From Sphingomonadales bacterium UBA656 (GTDB lineage: Bacteria; Pseudomonadota; Alphaproteobacteria; Sphingomonadales; Sphingomonadaceae): a DNA stretch of 64,000 nucleotides. Both the position numbers and the translations under genes were made by a program. Where the stretch lies: positions 84,009 through 148,008 of the forward strand of contig DBOC01000012.1 of the NCBI GenBank assembly GCA_002299895.1. Reading direction: 5' to 3'. Of the stretch, positions 25,618-33,481 are shown in pieces. Every line of letters starts with the position of its first letter. Positions within the stretch are counted from its first letter, which is position 1. A model generated the notes under the pieces. It was not told the origin of the DNA and did no database searches. It saw only the letters and a list, made by a program, of their open reading frames with translations.

Positions 25618-26250
25618 TCAGCGGTAGAAGATATGATTGTCGACACTACCAATGCGCGTCAACCGCCATCCTGGCGAAACATGGCGCGCGTGGAAGAATA
25701 ATGCGCCTTCAACTGGGCTTTTCCATTTATTGTCCAGCGCAATATTGCTGATCGCGACGGCATTGCGCCAATGCTTGCTGTCCGTTTGAATAGACGGCAA
25801 ACTTGCACCGCGCACGAAGGAAAATTGTCCTTTTTGGAAGATGACGCCGCATAATGTGCTGGGAAAACGGCCCGAATTGGCACGGGCAAGTATTACGCGC
25901 GCCACAGCCAATTGACCGGCAAGCGATTCACCCTTGGCTTCAAAATAGACCGCACTGGCAAGGCAATGCTCTTCGTTGCTTAAGCTATCATCTACAGCTT
26001 GTGTGCGCACAAGGTCAGTGAGTGTTGATGCGGTTGTCGCATCAATATCATTGGGGATTGGGAAGGATTTTGGCAAATCCAAAGGCGCCTGCTCGGCGGA
26101 GGTCTGCATAGGGTCCATGACGCTCGCATTGGCGCTTATCCGCGCGCTTGGGTCATTGCTCAAAGCAGCCCTGGAATCAGCAGCAATAACTGAAGAAACC
26201 AGTGTACAAGATACGGCCACCAAAGAGGCAGCCCGAAAAAATTTCAACAT
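25618..26250 (-). CDS. Exported cell wall hydrolase (SleB family)
   Basis: 210 residues with a signal peptide (residues about 1-24, ending near VIAAD). The C-terminal 120 residues are a hydrolase_2/SleB domain: CLASAVYFEAKGE carries the expected catalytic Glu, followed by GRFPSTLCGVIFQKGQFSF and GALFFHARHVSPGW. Such enzymes cut peptidoglycan in the periplasm. The ATG at 26250 is used. It is followed by a strong terminator. Confidence 0.92.
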   Translation of the reverse strand: MLKFFRAASLVAVSCTLVSSVIAADSRAALSNDPSARISANASVMDPMQTSAEQAPLDLPKSFPIPNDIDATTASTLTDLVRTQAVDDSLSNEEHCLASAVYFEAKGESLAGQLAVARVILARANSGRFPSTLCGVIFQKGQFSFVRGASLPSIQTDSKHWRNAVAISNIALDNKWKSPVEGALFFHARHVSPGWRLTRIGSVDNHIFYR

Positions 26251-26417
26251 GCAACATACATTAATGCGGCGGCACCAGCAGACGAAACTCTCTTACTTTA
26301 TTATTGTTCGTCTTTTGTTGTCTCCGACTCGCGTGTTTGTCTGGCCACCCCATTTGCGCCCTAAATGACAACCTTCGCTACTCGATGGATGCGCATCTAT
26401 GGCGCAGCGCAGCAAAG

Positions 26418-26759
26418 TCAAATCATCCTGGTCAATAGTCCGTCCAACCGTGCACCGGACGCGACATCCAGTTCAAAAACCCACAAATCCGGGTCGCGCG
26501 CGCAACGTTTTTGCCAATAATTCTGCACCATGACCCCGCTAGACTCTTTCAAATCCACCCTCTGCCAGGCGGTCTGGCCGTCTAATGCGGGATAGCGTTC
26601 GTATAATTGGGGGTTTGCGCCACGAACTTGGCCGATAAGCAATATCGCGCCGGACACGGCATCGCCCTTTTTCAGAACGGTTGCGAAGTCACCTTCGGCT
26701 TCCACCATGCGCTTGATGGCGGAGATAAGAACAGCGCTGGCAAGCCGTGGCTCAATCAA
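26418..26759 (-). CDS. DUF1491 family protein
   Basis: 113 residues. The family is confined mainly to alphaproteobacteria and has no known function. Conserved parts seen here are PRLASAVLISAIKRMVEAEG, GDFATVLKKGDAVSGAILL and the acidic-aromatic DPDLWVFELD. No ATG gives the full domain: the start is TTG 26759, which overlaps the ptsN stop as TTGA. An ATG at 26708 would remove the first 17 conserved residues. It is the last gene of a unit with ptsN. Confidence 0.85.
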   Translation of the reverse strand: MIEPRLASAVLISAIKRMVEAEGDFATVLKKGDAVSGAILLIGQVRGANPQLYERYPALDGQTAWQRVDLKESSGVMVQNYWQKRCARDPDLWVFELDVASGARLDGLLTRMI

Positions 26760-27223
26760 GCGGCGTCGCGCTCTTCAGAAAAGGTCAACACCGCAAACAT
26801 CGCCGAAGAATCTGCAGCACCCCGCAATTGTGCGCGGAATTTCTCATCGCGGAACAGGCGGGAAACCTCCGCCAATGCCCGCAGATGCGAGGCGCCATCC
26901 TGCGCCGGTGAAACCAGCGCACAGACAAGATCAACTGGTTCATCGTCGACGGCATCATAAGGCACAGGTTTCAATAGCCGAACAAACACGGCCACGGGCA
27001 TATCAATGCCTGAGACTTTGCAATGCGGTATCGCTGTTCCACCGCCAAAGCCCGTTGGGCCCAGTCGTTCGCGTTCAATCATGCCATCCAGAATGGCATT
27101 GGCGTCGACAGAATAATTTTCAGCCGCGATAACTGATAGTTGCGCCAGCAAGTCGGATTTGCCCGAACATGGCATGTCAGCAACAACAGCTCCCTCAACG
27201 AGCCTAGTAGAAAGTCTAATCAT
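26756..27223 (-). CDS. ptsN: PTS IIA-like nitrogen regulatory protein PtsN
   Basis: 155 residues. PtsN (EIIA-Ntr) is the last phospho-acceptor of the nitrogen PTS and controls potassium handling, carbon/nitrogen balance and stress responses. The phosphorylated histidine is H67 in GGGTAIPHCKV, and FSEERD follows near the end. The start ATG 27223 has no strong ribosome site. It lies downstream of hpf, the usual arrangement in proteobacteria, though rpoN is replaced upstream here by dnaQ. Confidence 0.94.
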   Translation of the reverse strand: MIRLSTRLVEGAVVADMPCSGKSDLLAQLSVIAAENYSVDANAILDGMIERERLGPTGFGGGTAIPHCKVSGIDMPVAVFVRLLKPVPYDAVDDEPVDLVCALVSPAQDGASHLRALAEVSRLFRDEKFRAQLRGAADSSAMFAVLTFSEERDAA

Positions 27224-27309
27224 ATTTTGTTCAAAAGCGCCCAGTGCGACCGCGGCGCAATCCCTAAATATTTGAATTGGTGTAGAAATTACGTAAAGTC
27301 AGCCGAGGT

Positions 27310-27885
27310 CTAAGGTGTAGATTTTGGTTCAACCCACCCGATCGTGCCATCTTCGCGGCGGTAAACCATATTATGTCGTCCAGTTCCAGTGTTTTTGAAC
27401 AACAGGGCTGGGGTATTGCGCAAATCCATTAACATCACAGCATCGGATACGGTCGATTCAGGAATATCCACCCGCATTTCCGCAACAATTACGGGCGCAT
27501 CAGGCAATATTGTTTCTTCTTCACCATCACCTGCATCAAACACGGTATATGCGGCTTCTTCTTGCGCCATCGCATAAGCGGTTTGCACGTGGCGGTCCTG
27601 CAGCCGGCGCATATATCGACGCAATTGCTTCTCAATGCGTTCCGCCGCACGGTCAAAGGCAACATGCGCATCCTGCGCTTCGCCACGACCTTTTAACACA
27701 AGGCCTTGCATCACATGCATCACAATATCGCTGGTGAAGCCGTCATGCGGCGCGCGGCCAAATGTTGCATGTGCTGACAGCGCTTTGGCGAAATATTTTT
27801 CGGCAATGGAACCAAGTCGCTTTTCCACATGGGTCTGGAGCGCTTCACCGGTGTCGACCTGATGTCCTGAAACCCTTATGTCCAA
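27310..27885 (-). CDS. hpf: Ribosome hibernation factor HPF (long form)
   Basis: 191 residues, long form. The N-terminal S30AE domain (LDIRVSGHQVDTGEALQTHV, then GLVLKGRGEAQDAHVAFDRA) binds the 30S subunit; the C-terminal part (VAEMRVDIPESTVSDAVMLM, LLFKNTGTGRHNMVYRREDG) drives dimerisation of idle 70S ribosomes to 100S. The start is TTG 27885, backed by AAAAGGAGA six bases upstream, so this is a clear non-ATG start. Upstream in-frame sequence runs into dnaQ and is not family sequence. Confidence 0.93.
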   Translation of the reverse strand: MDIRVSGHQVDTGEALQTHVEKRLGSIAEKYFAKALSAHATFGRAPHDGFTSDIVMHVMQGLVLKGRGEAQDAHVAFDRAAERIEKQLRRYMRRLQDRHVQTAYAMAQEEAAYTVFDAGDGEEETILPDAPVIVAEMRVDIPESTVSDAVMLMDLRNTPALLFKNTGTGRHNMVYRREDGTIGWVEPKSTP

Positions 27886-27902
27886 TGCCTGTCTCCTTTT
27901 TG

Positions 27903-28610
27903 TTAAAGCGCTGACTCCGGCTGGAGCCAAAGCGCGTCCTTAATTTTGGCCACAAATTCGGCATGACGCGCCAATTCCTCTGCCGAGGCAGAATGTGGGC
28001 GCGCCGGCCGAAATATTTTATTTGTCTGAACGCGGTTCGCGTCCATTTGGCCGATTATTTTATCCGTGTTCGCATCGTCCGCGAGGCCAAGGCCAATTTG
28101 TCGGCCGCCTGTTAACTCAATATATAGCTGCGCCAGCAGCTCAGCGTCCAACAACGCACCATGCTTTACGCGGTGACTACGGTCGATTCCATAGCGGGTG
28201 CACAAAGCATCCAACGACAGCTTCGCTCCGGGATTTTTGACCCGTGCCAACGCCACTGTGTCAACCATACGATCCATCGATACAGGGGGGCGACCGCATT
28301 GCTGCAATTCGTGATTGAGAAAGCCAAAATCAAAGCTGGCATTATGCGCAACGAGCGGGCTGTCGCCCAAAAATTCAAGCAGCTCATCCACCTTGTCGCC
28401 AAAAACCGGCTTGTCAGACAAGAAACGGTCCGAAAGGCCATGCACTTGCTCGGCGGCAGCTGGCATCGGGCGCTGCGGATTGAAATAGGCGTGGTAATGC
28501 TTACCCGTCATCACCCGGCTGACCATTTCAATGCAGCCAATTTCGACCATGCGATCCCCCGTTGCAGGATCAAAGCCAGTGGTTTCGGTATCGAATATAA
28601 TTTCACGCAT
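27903..28610 (-). CDS. dnaQ: DNA polymerase III epsilon subunit
   Basis: 235 residues. This is the proofreading 3'-5' exonuclease of the replicative polymerase. The exonuclease motifs are FDTETTGFD (ExoI), VAHNASFDFGFLNHEL (ExoII) and HGALLDAELLA (ExoIII). A C-terminal tail follows that would reach the alpha subunit. ATG 28610 is used; a TTG further upstream overlaps coaE and adds non-conserved residues. The gene order coaE-dnaQ next to the origin is the same as in Caulobacter. Confidence 0.95.
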   Translation of the reverse strand: MREIIFDTETTGFDPATGDRMVEIGCIEMVSRVMTGKHYHAYFNPQRPMPAAAEQVHGLSDRFLSDKPVFGDKVDELLEFLGDSPLVAHNASFDFGFLNHELQQCGRPPVSMDRMVDTVALARVKNPGAKLSLDALCTRYGIDRSHRVKHGALLDAELLAQLYIELTGGRQIGLGLADDANTDKIIGQMDANRVQTNKIFRPARPHSASAEELARHAEFVAKIKDALWLQPESAL

Positions 28611-28641
28611 TCTGCGAGTAGATGTGAGCCTGTTTGAAGGC

Positions 28642-29241
28642 TTATGCAAGTCCCGCCCGCAGCATTTTTACAAGTGAATGCACATCTGCCCGCGTCTCAT
28701 TGATGTCCTTGCCCGTATCAATCACATGGTCAGCTCGGGCGCGCTTGTCGGCATCGTCCATTTGTAATGCCAGAATATGTTCGAACTTGTCCGGCGTCAT
28801 ATTTGCCCTTGCGAGCACACGTTGACGTTGAACCGGGGCAGGGGCACTAACAACGACGACAGTATCAACACCAGCCTGCCCGCCCTTTTCAAACAATAAG
28901 GGAATATCGAACAATATCATGTCCGCATCTTGATACGACGCCAGAAACGCTTTCCGGCGTTCGGCGACGGCGGGATGAATGATTGATTCCAACAATGCCA
29001 ACCGGTCACGGTCACCAAAAACAGCAGCGCCAAGCTTTTGGCGATCGACGCCATCCGGCCCTGTAGTTCCGGGAAAGGCGGCTTCAATTGCGGGCACAAG
29101 CGCGCCACCCGCTTTTTGCAAATCATGCACCGTGGCATCAGCATCAAAAACGGGGACACCTTCATTGACAAACATCGCGGCAACCGCGGATTTGCCCATA
29201 CCGATTGAGCCTGTCAGGCCAAGGATTATCGGCTTTCTCAT
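28642..29241 (-). CDS. coaE: Dephospho-CoA kinase
   Basis: 199 residues, full length. CoaE phosphorylates the 3' hydroxyl of dephospho-CoA, the last step of coenzyme A synthesis. The P-loop is GSIGMGKSAVA near residue 11, with the substrate segment FDIPLLFEKGGQ and QRVLAR. Its start ATG 29241 overlaps the aroE stop as ATGA. It belongs to the tight leftward set ppsR-maf-aroE-coaE. Confidence 0.95.
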   Translation of the reverse strand: MRKPIILGLTGSIGMGKSAVAAMFVNEGVPVFDADATVHDLQKAGGALVPAIEAAFPGTTGPDGVDRQKLGAAVFGDRDRLALLESIIHPAVAERRKAFLASYQDADMILFDIPLLFEKGGQAGVDTVVVVSAPAPVQRQRVLARANMTPDKFEHILALQMDDADKRARADHVIDTGKDINETRADVHSLVKMLRAGLA

Positions 29242-30047
29242 TTCAACAACAATGCCCGCAATGCATCTTCATCGTCTTCTGGTGGGGCAACGCCGAAAAA
29301 CAATTCAAACGCGATTGCCGCCTGCCCGACCAGCATTTCAAGGCCATCGACCGTTTCCAACCCATGCGCACGCGCCGCTTTTAACAAGGGCGTCTCTATC
29401 GGCGCGTAGACAAGGTCATAAACTATGGCATGTTCGGGCAAGGGCGAAAGATCAATCTCCAACGCTTCCTGCCCGACCATACCCAATGGGCTTGCATTCA
29501 CCAGCAACGCTGCATCGGGCAAGCGGGCATCAAACCCAATTACTTTGCCTTTCAACCCAAAATGCGCGAGCAAGCCCGCTGCTTTCAAAGTATTGCGGGC
29601 AACCAAAACGACTTCGCCAATATCCGCCTGCGCCAAGGCGAAAAGCACGGCGCGCGCTGCGCCGCCTGCGCCAAGGACGACAGCCGTTTCACCTGCGATG
29701 GGGATTTCGGCAATCGGGCCATAAAAGCCGCCAACATCGGTGTTGGTCGCGACGAGCGCGCCGGCGTCATTACGAAACACGGTGTTAATTGCGCCAATAG
29801 AGCTACGCACATCGCCCGGGTCGGCCACGAAATCGAGCGCAGCAATCTTGTGCGGTATTGTGATGTTGCACCCGCGCCATTCGGTATCGGACGCACGCTC
29901 GGCAAAATAACGCTCAAGGTCATCGGGCAGCACCGCATGCGCCCGATAATCGCGGACCAAACCCAATTGTTGAAGCCAGAAATTATGTATCAACGGTGAT
30001 TTGGAATGCGATATCGGATGCCCAATCACTTCGGCATATATTGTCAT
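29238..30047 (-). CDS. aroE: Shikimate dehydrogenase
   Basis: 269 residues. AroE reduces 3-dehydroshikimate to shikimate with NADPH in aromatic amino acid synthesis. The substrate site HPISHSKSPLIHN lies near the N-terminus, NITIPHK carries the catalytic lysine, and the NADP site is VLGAGGAARA; VDGLEMLVGQAAIAF ends the domain. Its start overlaps the maf stop as ATGA and its stop overlaps coaE. Confidence 0.95.
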   Translation of the reverse strand: MTIYAEVIGHPISHSKSPLIHNFWLQQLGLVRDYRAHAVLPDDLERYFAERASDTEWRGCNITIPHKIAALDFVADPGDVRSSIGAINTVFRNDAGALVATNTDVGGFYGPIAEIPIAGETAVVLGAGGAARAVLFALAQADIGEVVLVARNTLKAAGLLAHFGLKGKVIGFDARLPDAALLVNASPLGMVGQEALEIDLSPLPEHAIVYDLVYAPIETPLLKAARAHGLETVDGLEMLVGQAAIAFELFFGVAPPEDDEDALRALLLK

Positions 30048-30640
30048 GTTGGTAAAAGGCCCCTTATGCGCAGATAATCAAGCAGTGGAAGCAATGGCAT
30101 TCCCATGATCGTGAATTGGCTGCCGCTGACGCTGGCAAACAACTGCGCGCCTTCGGCTTCAATCCGATAACAACCGACACAATGGCGAATTTCATCCCAA
30201 TAGGTATCAACATAATCATCAATAAATTGTGGGCTTAGGTTGCGCATCGTCATTTGTGCGGTGTCGATTATGCGCCAGACAGGTTCGCCTTGCTCGCAGA
30301 TGACGGCCGCGCTGATGAGCCGATGCACTTTGCCCGACAGCTGCGCCAAATGCGCACGCGCATCATCCGGCGTTTCGGGTTTGTCAAAAATATAACCATC
30401 GGGACCAACGCAAATCTGATCACATCCCAACACCATCGCGCTTGGCATTTTGCGGGAAATTTTGCGCGCCTTGGCCTCTGCTAAAGCATCGGCAATATCG
30501 CGCGGCTTTGCGCCAGCCTCGGCCAATGCTGTTTTGATGCTGTGTTCATCAACCAAGGCTGGGACCGCTTGTAACGATACCCCAGCTGCGTGCAGCATCG
30601 CGATCCGGCCAGCGCTTTGGGATGCGAGGATAAACGTCAT
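30044..30640 (-). CDS. Maf family nucleotide pyrophosphatase
   Basis: 198 residues. Maf enzymes hydrolyse nucleoside triphosphates, often modified pyrimidines, to monophosphates and pyrophosphate, which limits incorporation of unusual nucleotides. Conserved parts are LASQSAGRIAMLHAAG, the metal-binding LGCDQICV and YWDEIRHCVGCYRIEAEGAQ. The start ATG 30640 overlaps the ppsR stop as ATGA. Whether it prefers dTTP/UTP or m7GTP is not clear from sequence alone. Confidence 0.92.
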   Translation of the reverse strand: MTFILASQSAGRIAMLHAAGVSLQAVPALVDEHSIKTALAEAGAKPRDIADALAEAKARKISRKMPSAMVLGCDQICVGPDGYIFDKPETPDDARAHLAQLSGKVHRLISAAVICEQGEPVWRIIDTAQMTMRNLSPQFIDDYVDTYWDEIRHCVGCYRIEAEGAQLFASVSGSQFTIMGMPLLPLLDYLRIRGLLPT

Positions 30641-31470
30641 GTCTCAGCCACTTGCGGCAGCTCGCGCGCATTGACCAAATTGATGATTGCCGCAGCACTT
30701 TCCTCGATTGACCGGCGTGTTACGTCCAATACCGGCCAGCCATTGTCCGCAAACATACGCCGCGCATGGGCGACTTCCGCGCGCACTTTTTCTTCATCAA
30801 CATAATCTGTGTCGGGCGACTGGTTTAGCGATAGCAATCGGTTCCGGCGCACCTGAATCAAACGCTCCGCGCTGGTGACAAGGCCAATGACTATCGGATG
30901 CTTGAGTTGAAACAATATCGGTGGCGGCGGCGATTCCGGTACGATGGGAATATTCGCAGTCTTATATCCGCGATTGGCGAGATAAATGCTGGTGGGCGTT
31001 TTTGACGTCCGCGACACCCCTGCCAATACAATGTCCGCCTCCTCCCAATTTTGCGCATTAATGCCGTCATCATGGGCAATGGTAAATTGGATCGCCTCAA
31101 CACGCGCGAAATAAGCGGCATCCATAACATGCTGCCGACCTGGTCGCGCTTTGGCCTCTTGGCCCAACATGTTCGACATCGCATCACTGACCGCATCAAG
31201 CGCGGCAACCGCAGGTAAGCCGAGCACCCGGCATCGCGTTTCTAATGTGCGCCGGGTATCGCGATTAACCAAAGTGAATAACACAAGTCCGGGATTGGCG
31301 GCCACATCGGTCAATATACGGTCCAAATGGCTTTCCGAACGCACCATGGGCCAGAAATGCTTGACCACATTTTCTGCGCCGTCAAACTGCGCCAAGGCGG
31401 CTTTGGCAATGTTTTCCAAAGTTTCGCCGGTGGAGTCCGATAACAAATGTAGATGAAAACGCTGGCTCAT
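30637..31470 (-). CDS. ppsR: PEP synthase/PPDK regulatory kinase-phosphorylase
   Basis: 277 residues of the DUF299 family. The protein phosphorylates and reactivates pyruvate, phosphate dikinase or PEP synthase using ADP and phosphate. The P-loop-like GVSRTSKTPTSIYLANRG and the N-terminal LHLLSDSTGETL are the family hallmarks. The start is ATG 31470, and nothing but the putative origin lies upstream. In Caulobacter this is the first gene left of oriC. Confidence 0.93.
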   Translation of the reverse strand: MSQRFHLHLLSDSTGETLENIAKAALAQFDGAENVVKHFWPMVRSESHLDRILTDVAANPGLVLFTLVNRDTRRTLETRCRVLGLPAVAALDAVSDAMSNMLGQEAKARPGRQHVMDAAYFARVEAIQFTIAHDDGINAQNWEEADIVLAGVSRTSKTPTSIYLANRGYKTANIPIVPESPPPPILFQLKHPIVIGLVTSAERLIQVRRNRLLSLNQSPDTDYVDEEKVRAEVAHARRMFADNGWPVLDVTRRSIEESAAAIINLVNARELPQVAET

Positions 31471-31772
31471 GGATGACAGTCTTGTTGGCAGGCTGGGGAT
31501 AAATCAAGGGACAAGTTTTGCGTCACAGTTTCTTACCCATTACCCCGAATTTACCGCGCGATTCGAACACAGGCTATCCACAGGTACAATCCAATATGCA
31601 CAGCTTGTGGATAATGGGGAATAAATTTGCGACTCCCGTTCCATCCATTGGTCCACACGCGTCAAGATGTTGGCAATATCCGTAAAAGCTTTTAAGGCCA
31701 CAGCTATCAACAGCGCATCATCTTTCATCATCCTTTATATAAAAATATATTTTGATTGGATCTCTCGTTTCT
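31471..31772. other. Probable chromosomal replication origin (oriC)
   Basis: A gene-free stretch of about 300 bases between divergent ppsR and hemE. It contains a perfect DnaA box on the minus strand at 31606-31614 (TGTGGATAA), an inverted near-match at 31574-31582 (CTATCCACA) and another near-match at 31494-31502. Two GANTC sites for CcrM-type methylation are at 31560-31564 and 31631-31635. An almost pure A/T block at 31734-31754 could be the unwinding element, and may double as the hemE promoter. The gene order on both sides equals the origin context of Caulobacter. Location is inference from synteny plus motifs. Confidence 0.82.
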
Positions 31773-32804
31773 ATGTCCGCGCAAAGCCCTAAAAAACTGC
31801 TTAATGTTCTACGCGGCAAGCAAGAGGCTATCCCGCCGATATGGTTGATGCGCCAGGCAGGTCGTTATCTGCCTGAATATCGTGCATTGCGTGCGGAAAA
31901 GGGAGGGTTTCTGGCGCTGGCTTATGACAGCGATGCAGCTTGTGAAATCACTTTGCAGCCGATCCGGCGCTTTGGTTTTGACGGCGCAATCCTGTTTTCC
32001 GACATTCTGGTAATCCCACATGCCATGGGGCAGGATCTTTGGTTCGAAACGGGTGAAGGTCCTCGGCTTGCACCACGTTTAGCGGAATCGCAGCTAGAGA
32101 ATTTTGTTCCCGCACCCGAACGCCTTGCCCCAGTCATTGATACGGTGCGCAAGGTGTCAGCAGGGCTACCATCTGAAACAACCTTCTTGGGCTTCGCTGG
32201 AAGCCCGTGGACGGTCGCTACCTATATGGTGCATGGTCAAGGGAGCAAAGACCAGGCCGAGGCCCGTAGAATGGCGCATGCGGAGCCTGAGCGCTTTGGC
32301 GCACTCATTGAAGCCATCATATCTACAACCGTAGATTATTTGGGTGATCAGATAGATGCGGGCGTCGATGCCGTGCAATTGTTCGACAGCTGGGCCGGGT
32401 CATTATCGCCAGCGCAATTTGAAAAATGGGTTATTGCACCCAATGCCGAAATCGTTCGCCGGTTGAAAGCGCGTAATCCGAATGCCGTCATCATCGGCTT
32501 TCCCAAAGGCGCGGGCGGTAAGCTTGCGGCTTATGCCGAAGGGACGGGCGTCGACGCTTTAGGTTTGGATGAAACCGTTGATCCGCATTGGGCCAATCGC
32601 GAATTGCCTAAGGGACTTCCCGTGCAAGGCAATCTTGACCCGCTGGCGTTGATTGCGGGCGGCGATGTTTTGAAGGATGCCGTGCAGAATATCCTGAGCG
32701 CGTTTCAAGACCGGCCACATATCTTCAATCTTGGGCATGGCATTTTACCCGACACGCCAATTGAAAATGTTGAATTGCTTCTTAATTTGGTCCGCAAGGC
32801 TTAG
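31773..32804 (+). CDS. hemE: Uroporphyrinogen decarboxylase
   Basis: 343 residues. HemE decarboxylates uroporphyrinogen III to coproporphyrinogen III in haem synthesis. The N-terminal signature WLMRQAGRYLPEYR and the segments ILFSDILVIPHAMG, FAGSPWTVATYMV and NLGHGILPDTP are all present. ATG 31773 is used; an in-frame TTG at 31752 would add seven residues. It is the first gene to the right of the origin, as in other alphaproteobacteria, and hemJ follows 18 bases later. Confidence 0.96.
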   Translation: MSAQSPKKLLNVLRGKQEAIPPIWLMRQAGRYLPEYRALRAEKGGFLALAYDSDAACEITLQPIRRFGFDGAILFSDILVIPHAMGQDLWFETGEGPRLAPRLAESQLENFVPAPERLAPVIDTVRKVSAGLPSETTFLGFAGSPWTVATYMVHGQGSKDQAEARRMAHAEPERFGALIEAIISTTVDYLGDQIDAGVDAVQLFDSWAGSLSPAQFEKWVIAPNAEIVRRLKARNPNAVIIGFPKGAGGKLAAYAEGTGVDALGLDETVDPHWANRELPKGLPVQGNLDPLALIAGGDVLKDAVQNILSAFQDRPHIFNLGHGILPDTPIENVELLLNLVRKA

Positions 32805-32822
32805 CCCATAAAGGCCGTTTTT

Positions 32823-33266
32823 ATGACGGAAACCCTATCTGTGTTGTATATCTGGCTTAAATCCGCACACATTATTTTTGTCATTTTCTGGATGGCGGGG
32901 TTGTTCATGATCCCGCGCTTTTTCGTTTATCATCAGGAAAGCGCTGAAGGATCTGAAGAGGCTGCCAAATGGGTGGACCGCGAATCTAAGCTGATTAAAA
33001 TTATTCTCAATCCCTCGATCATTGTGGTGTGGGTTTTGGGGCTCGTTCTGGCGTGGAATATTGGTGCGATGGCGCAAGGTTGGTTCCATGCCAAATTGCT
33101 GTTTGTGTTGGGCCTATCGGCCTATCATGGTTGGACTGTCGCTTATGCCAAGAAATTGGCGCGCGGCGAACGGCAGCTAACCGGTAAGCAATTGCGCCTG
33201 TTTAATGAAGTGCCCGGCATTGCCGCTGCGATTATCGTTATATTGGTTGTCGCCAAACCGTTTTAG
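32823..33266 (+). CDS. hemJ: Protoporphyrinogen oxidase HemJ
   Basis: 147 residues with four hydrophobic segments. HemJ oxidises protoporphyrinogen IX in the inner membrane and replaces HemG/HemY in most alphaproteobacteria. The family residues in WLKSAHIIFVIFWMAGLFM, LPRFF-like MIPRFFVYH, and YHGWTVAYAKKLA with LRLFNEVP are visible. It lies just downstream of hemE, so the two haem steps are probably cotranscribed. Confidence 0.92.
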   Translation: MTETLSVLYIWLKSAHIIFVIFWMAGLFMIPRFFVYHQESAEGSEEAAKWVDRESKLIKIILNPSIIVVWVLGLVLAWNIGAMAQGWFHAKLLFVLGLSAYHGWTVAYAKKLARGERQLTGKQLRLFNEVPGIAAAIIVILVVAKPF

Positions 33267-33481
33267 CACGTTCCTTCGAGCATATATTGAGAAGAGTTGA
33301 CGTTCTGCGCGCTGCGGAGTAATTAACCGCTCAAGCCCGTCCTGGGCATGAGGCGCGACCCACACAACAACCGCGCCACCAACTTTTCAATATTCGGCCG
33401 GTTAGCTTTTAAAAATCGGTTTTCATCGGGCGCTCTGCCCAATCTCAATTAGGGCCAATGGTCCATCCAACGGAATTATCT

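Noticed and set aside
26306..26320. Second SOS box upstream of the sleB-like gene (GTTC-N7-GTTG)
   Set aside because: One mismatch in the second half-site and on a gene with no known SOS link; likely chance.
31540..31731. A 63-codon minus-strand frame inside the origin region
   Set aside because: No ribosome site, no recognisable sequence and it covers DnaA boxes and GANTC sites; treated as chance.
33297..33325. sigma-70 promoter for rho (TTGACG, 17 bases, TAATTA)
   Set aside because: The -10 element is too poor to call from sequence alone.
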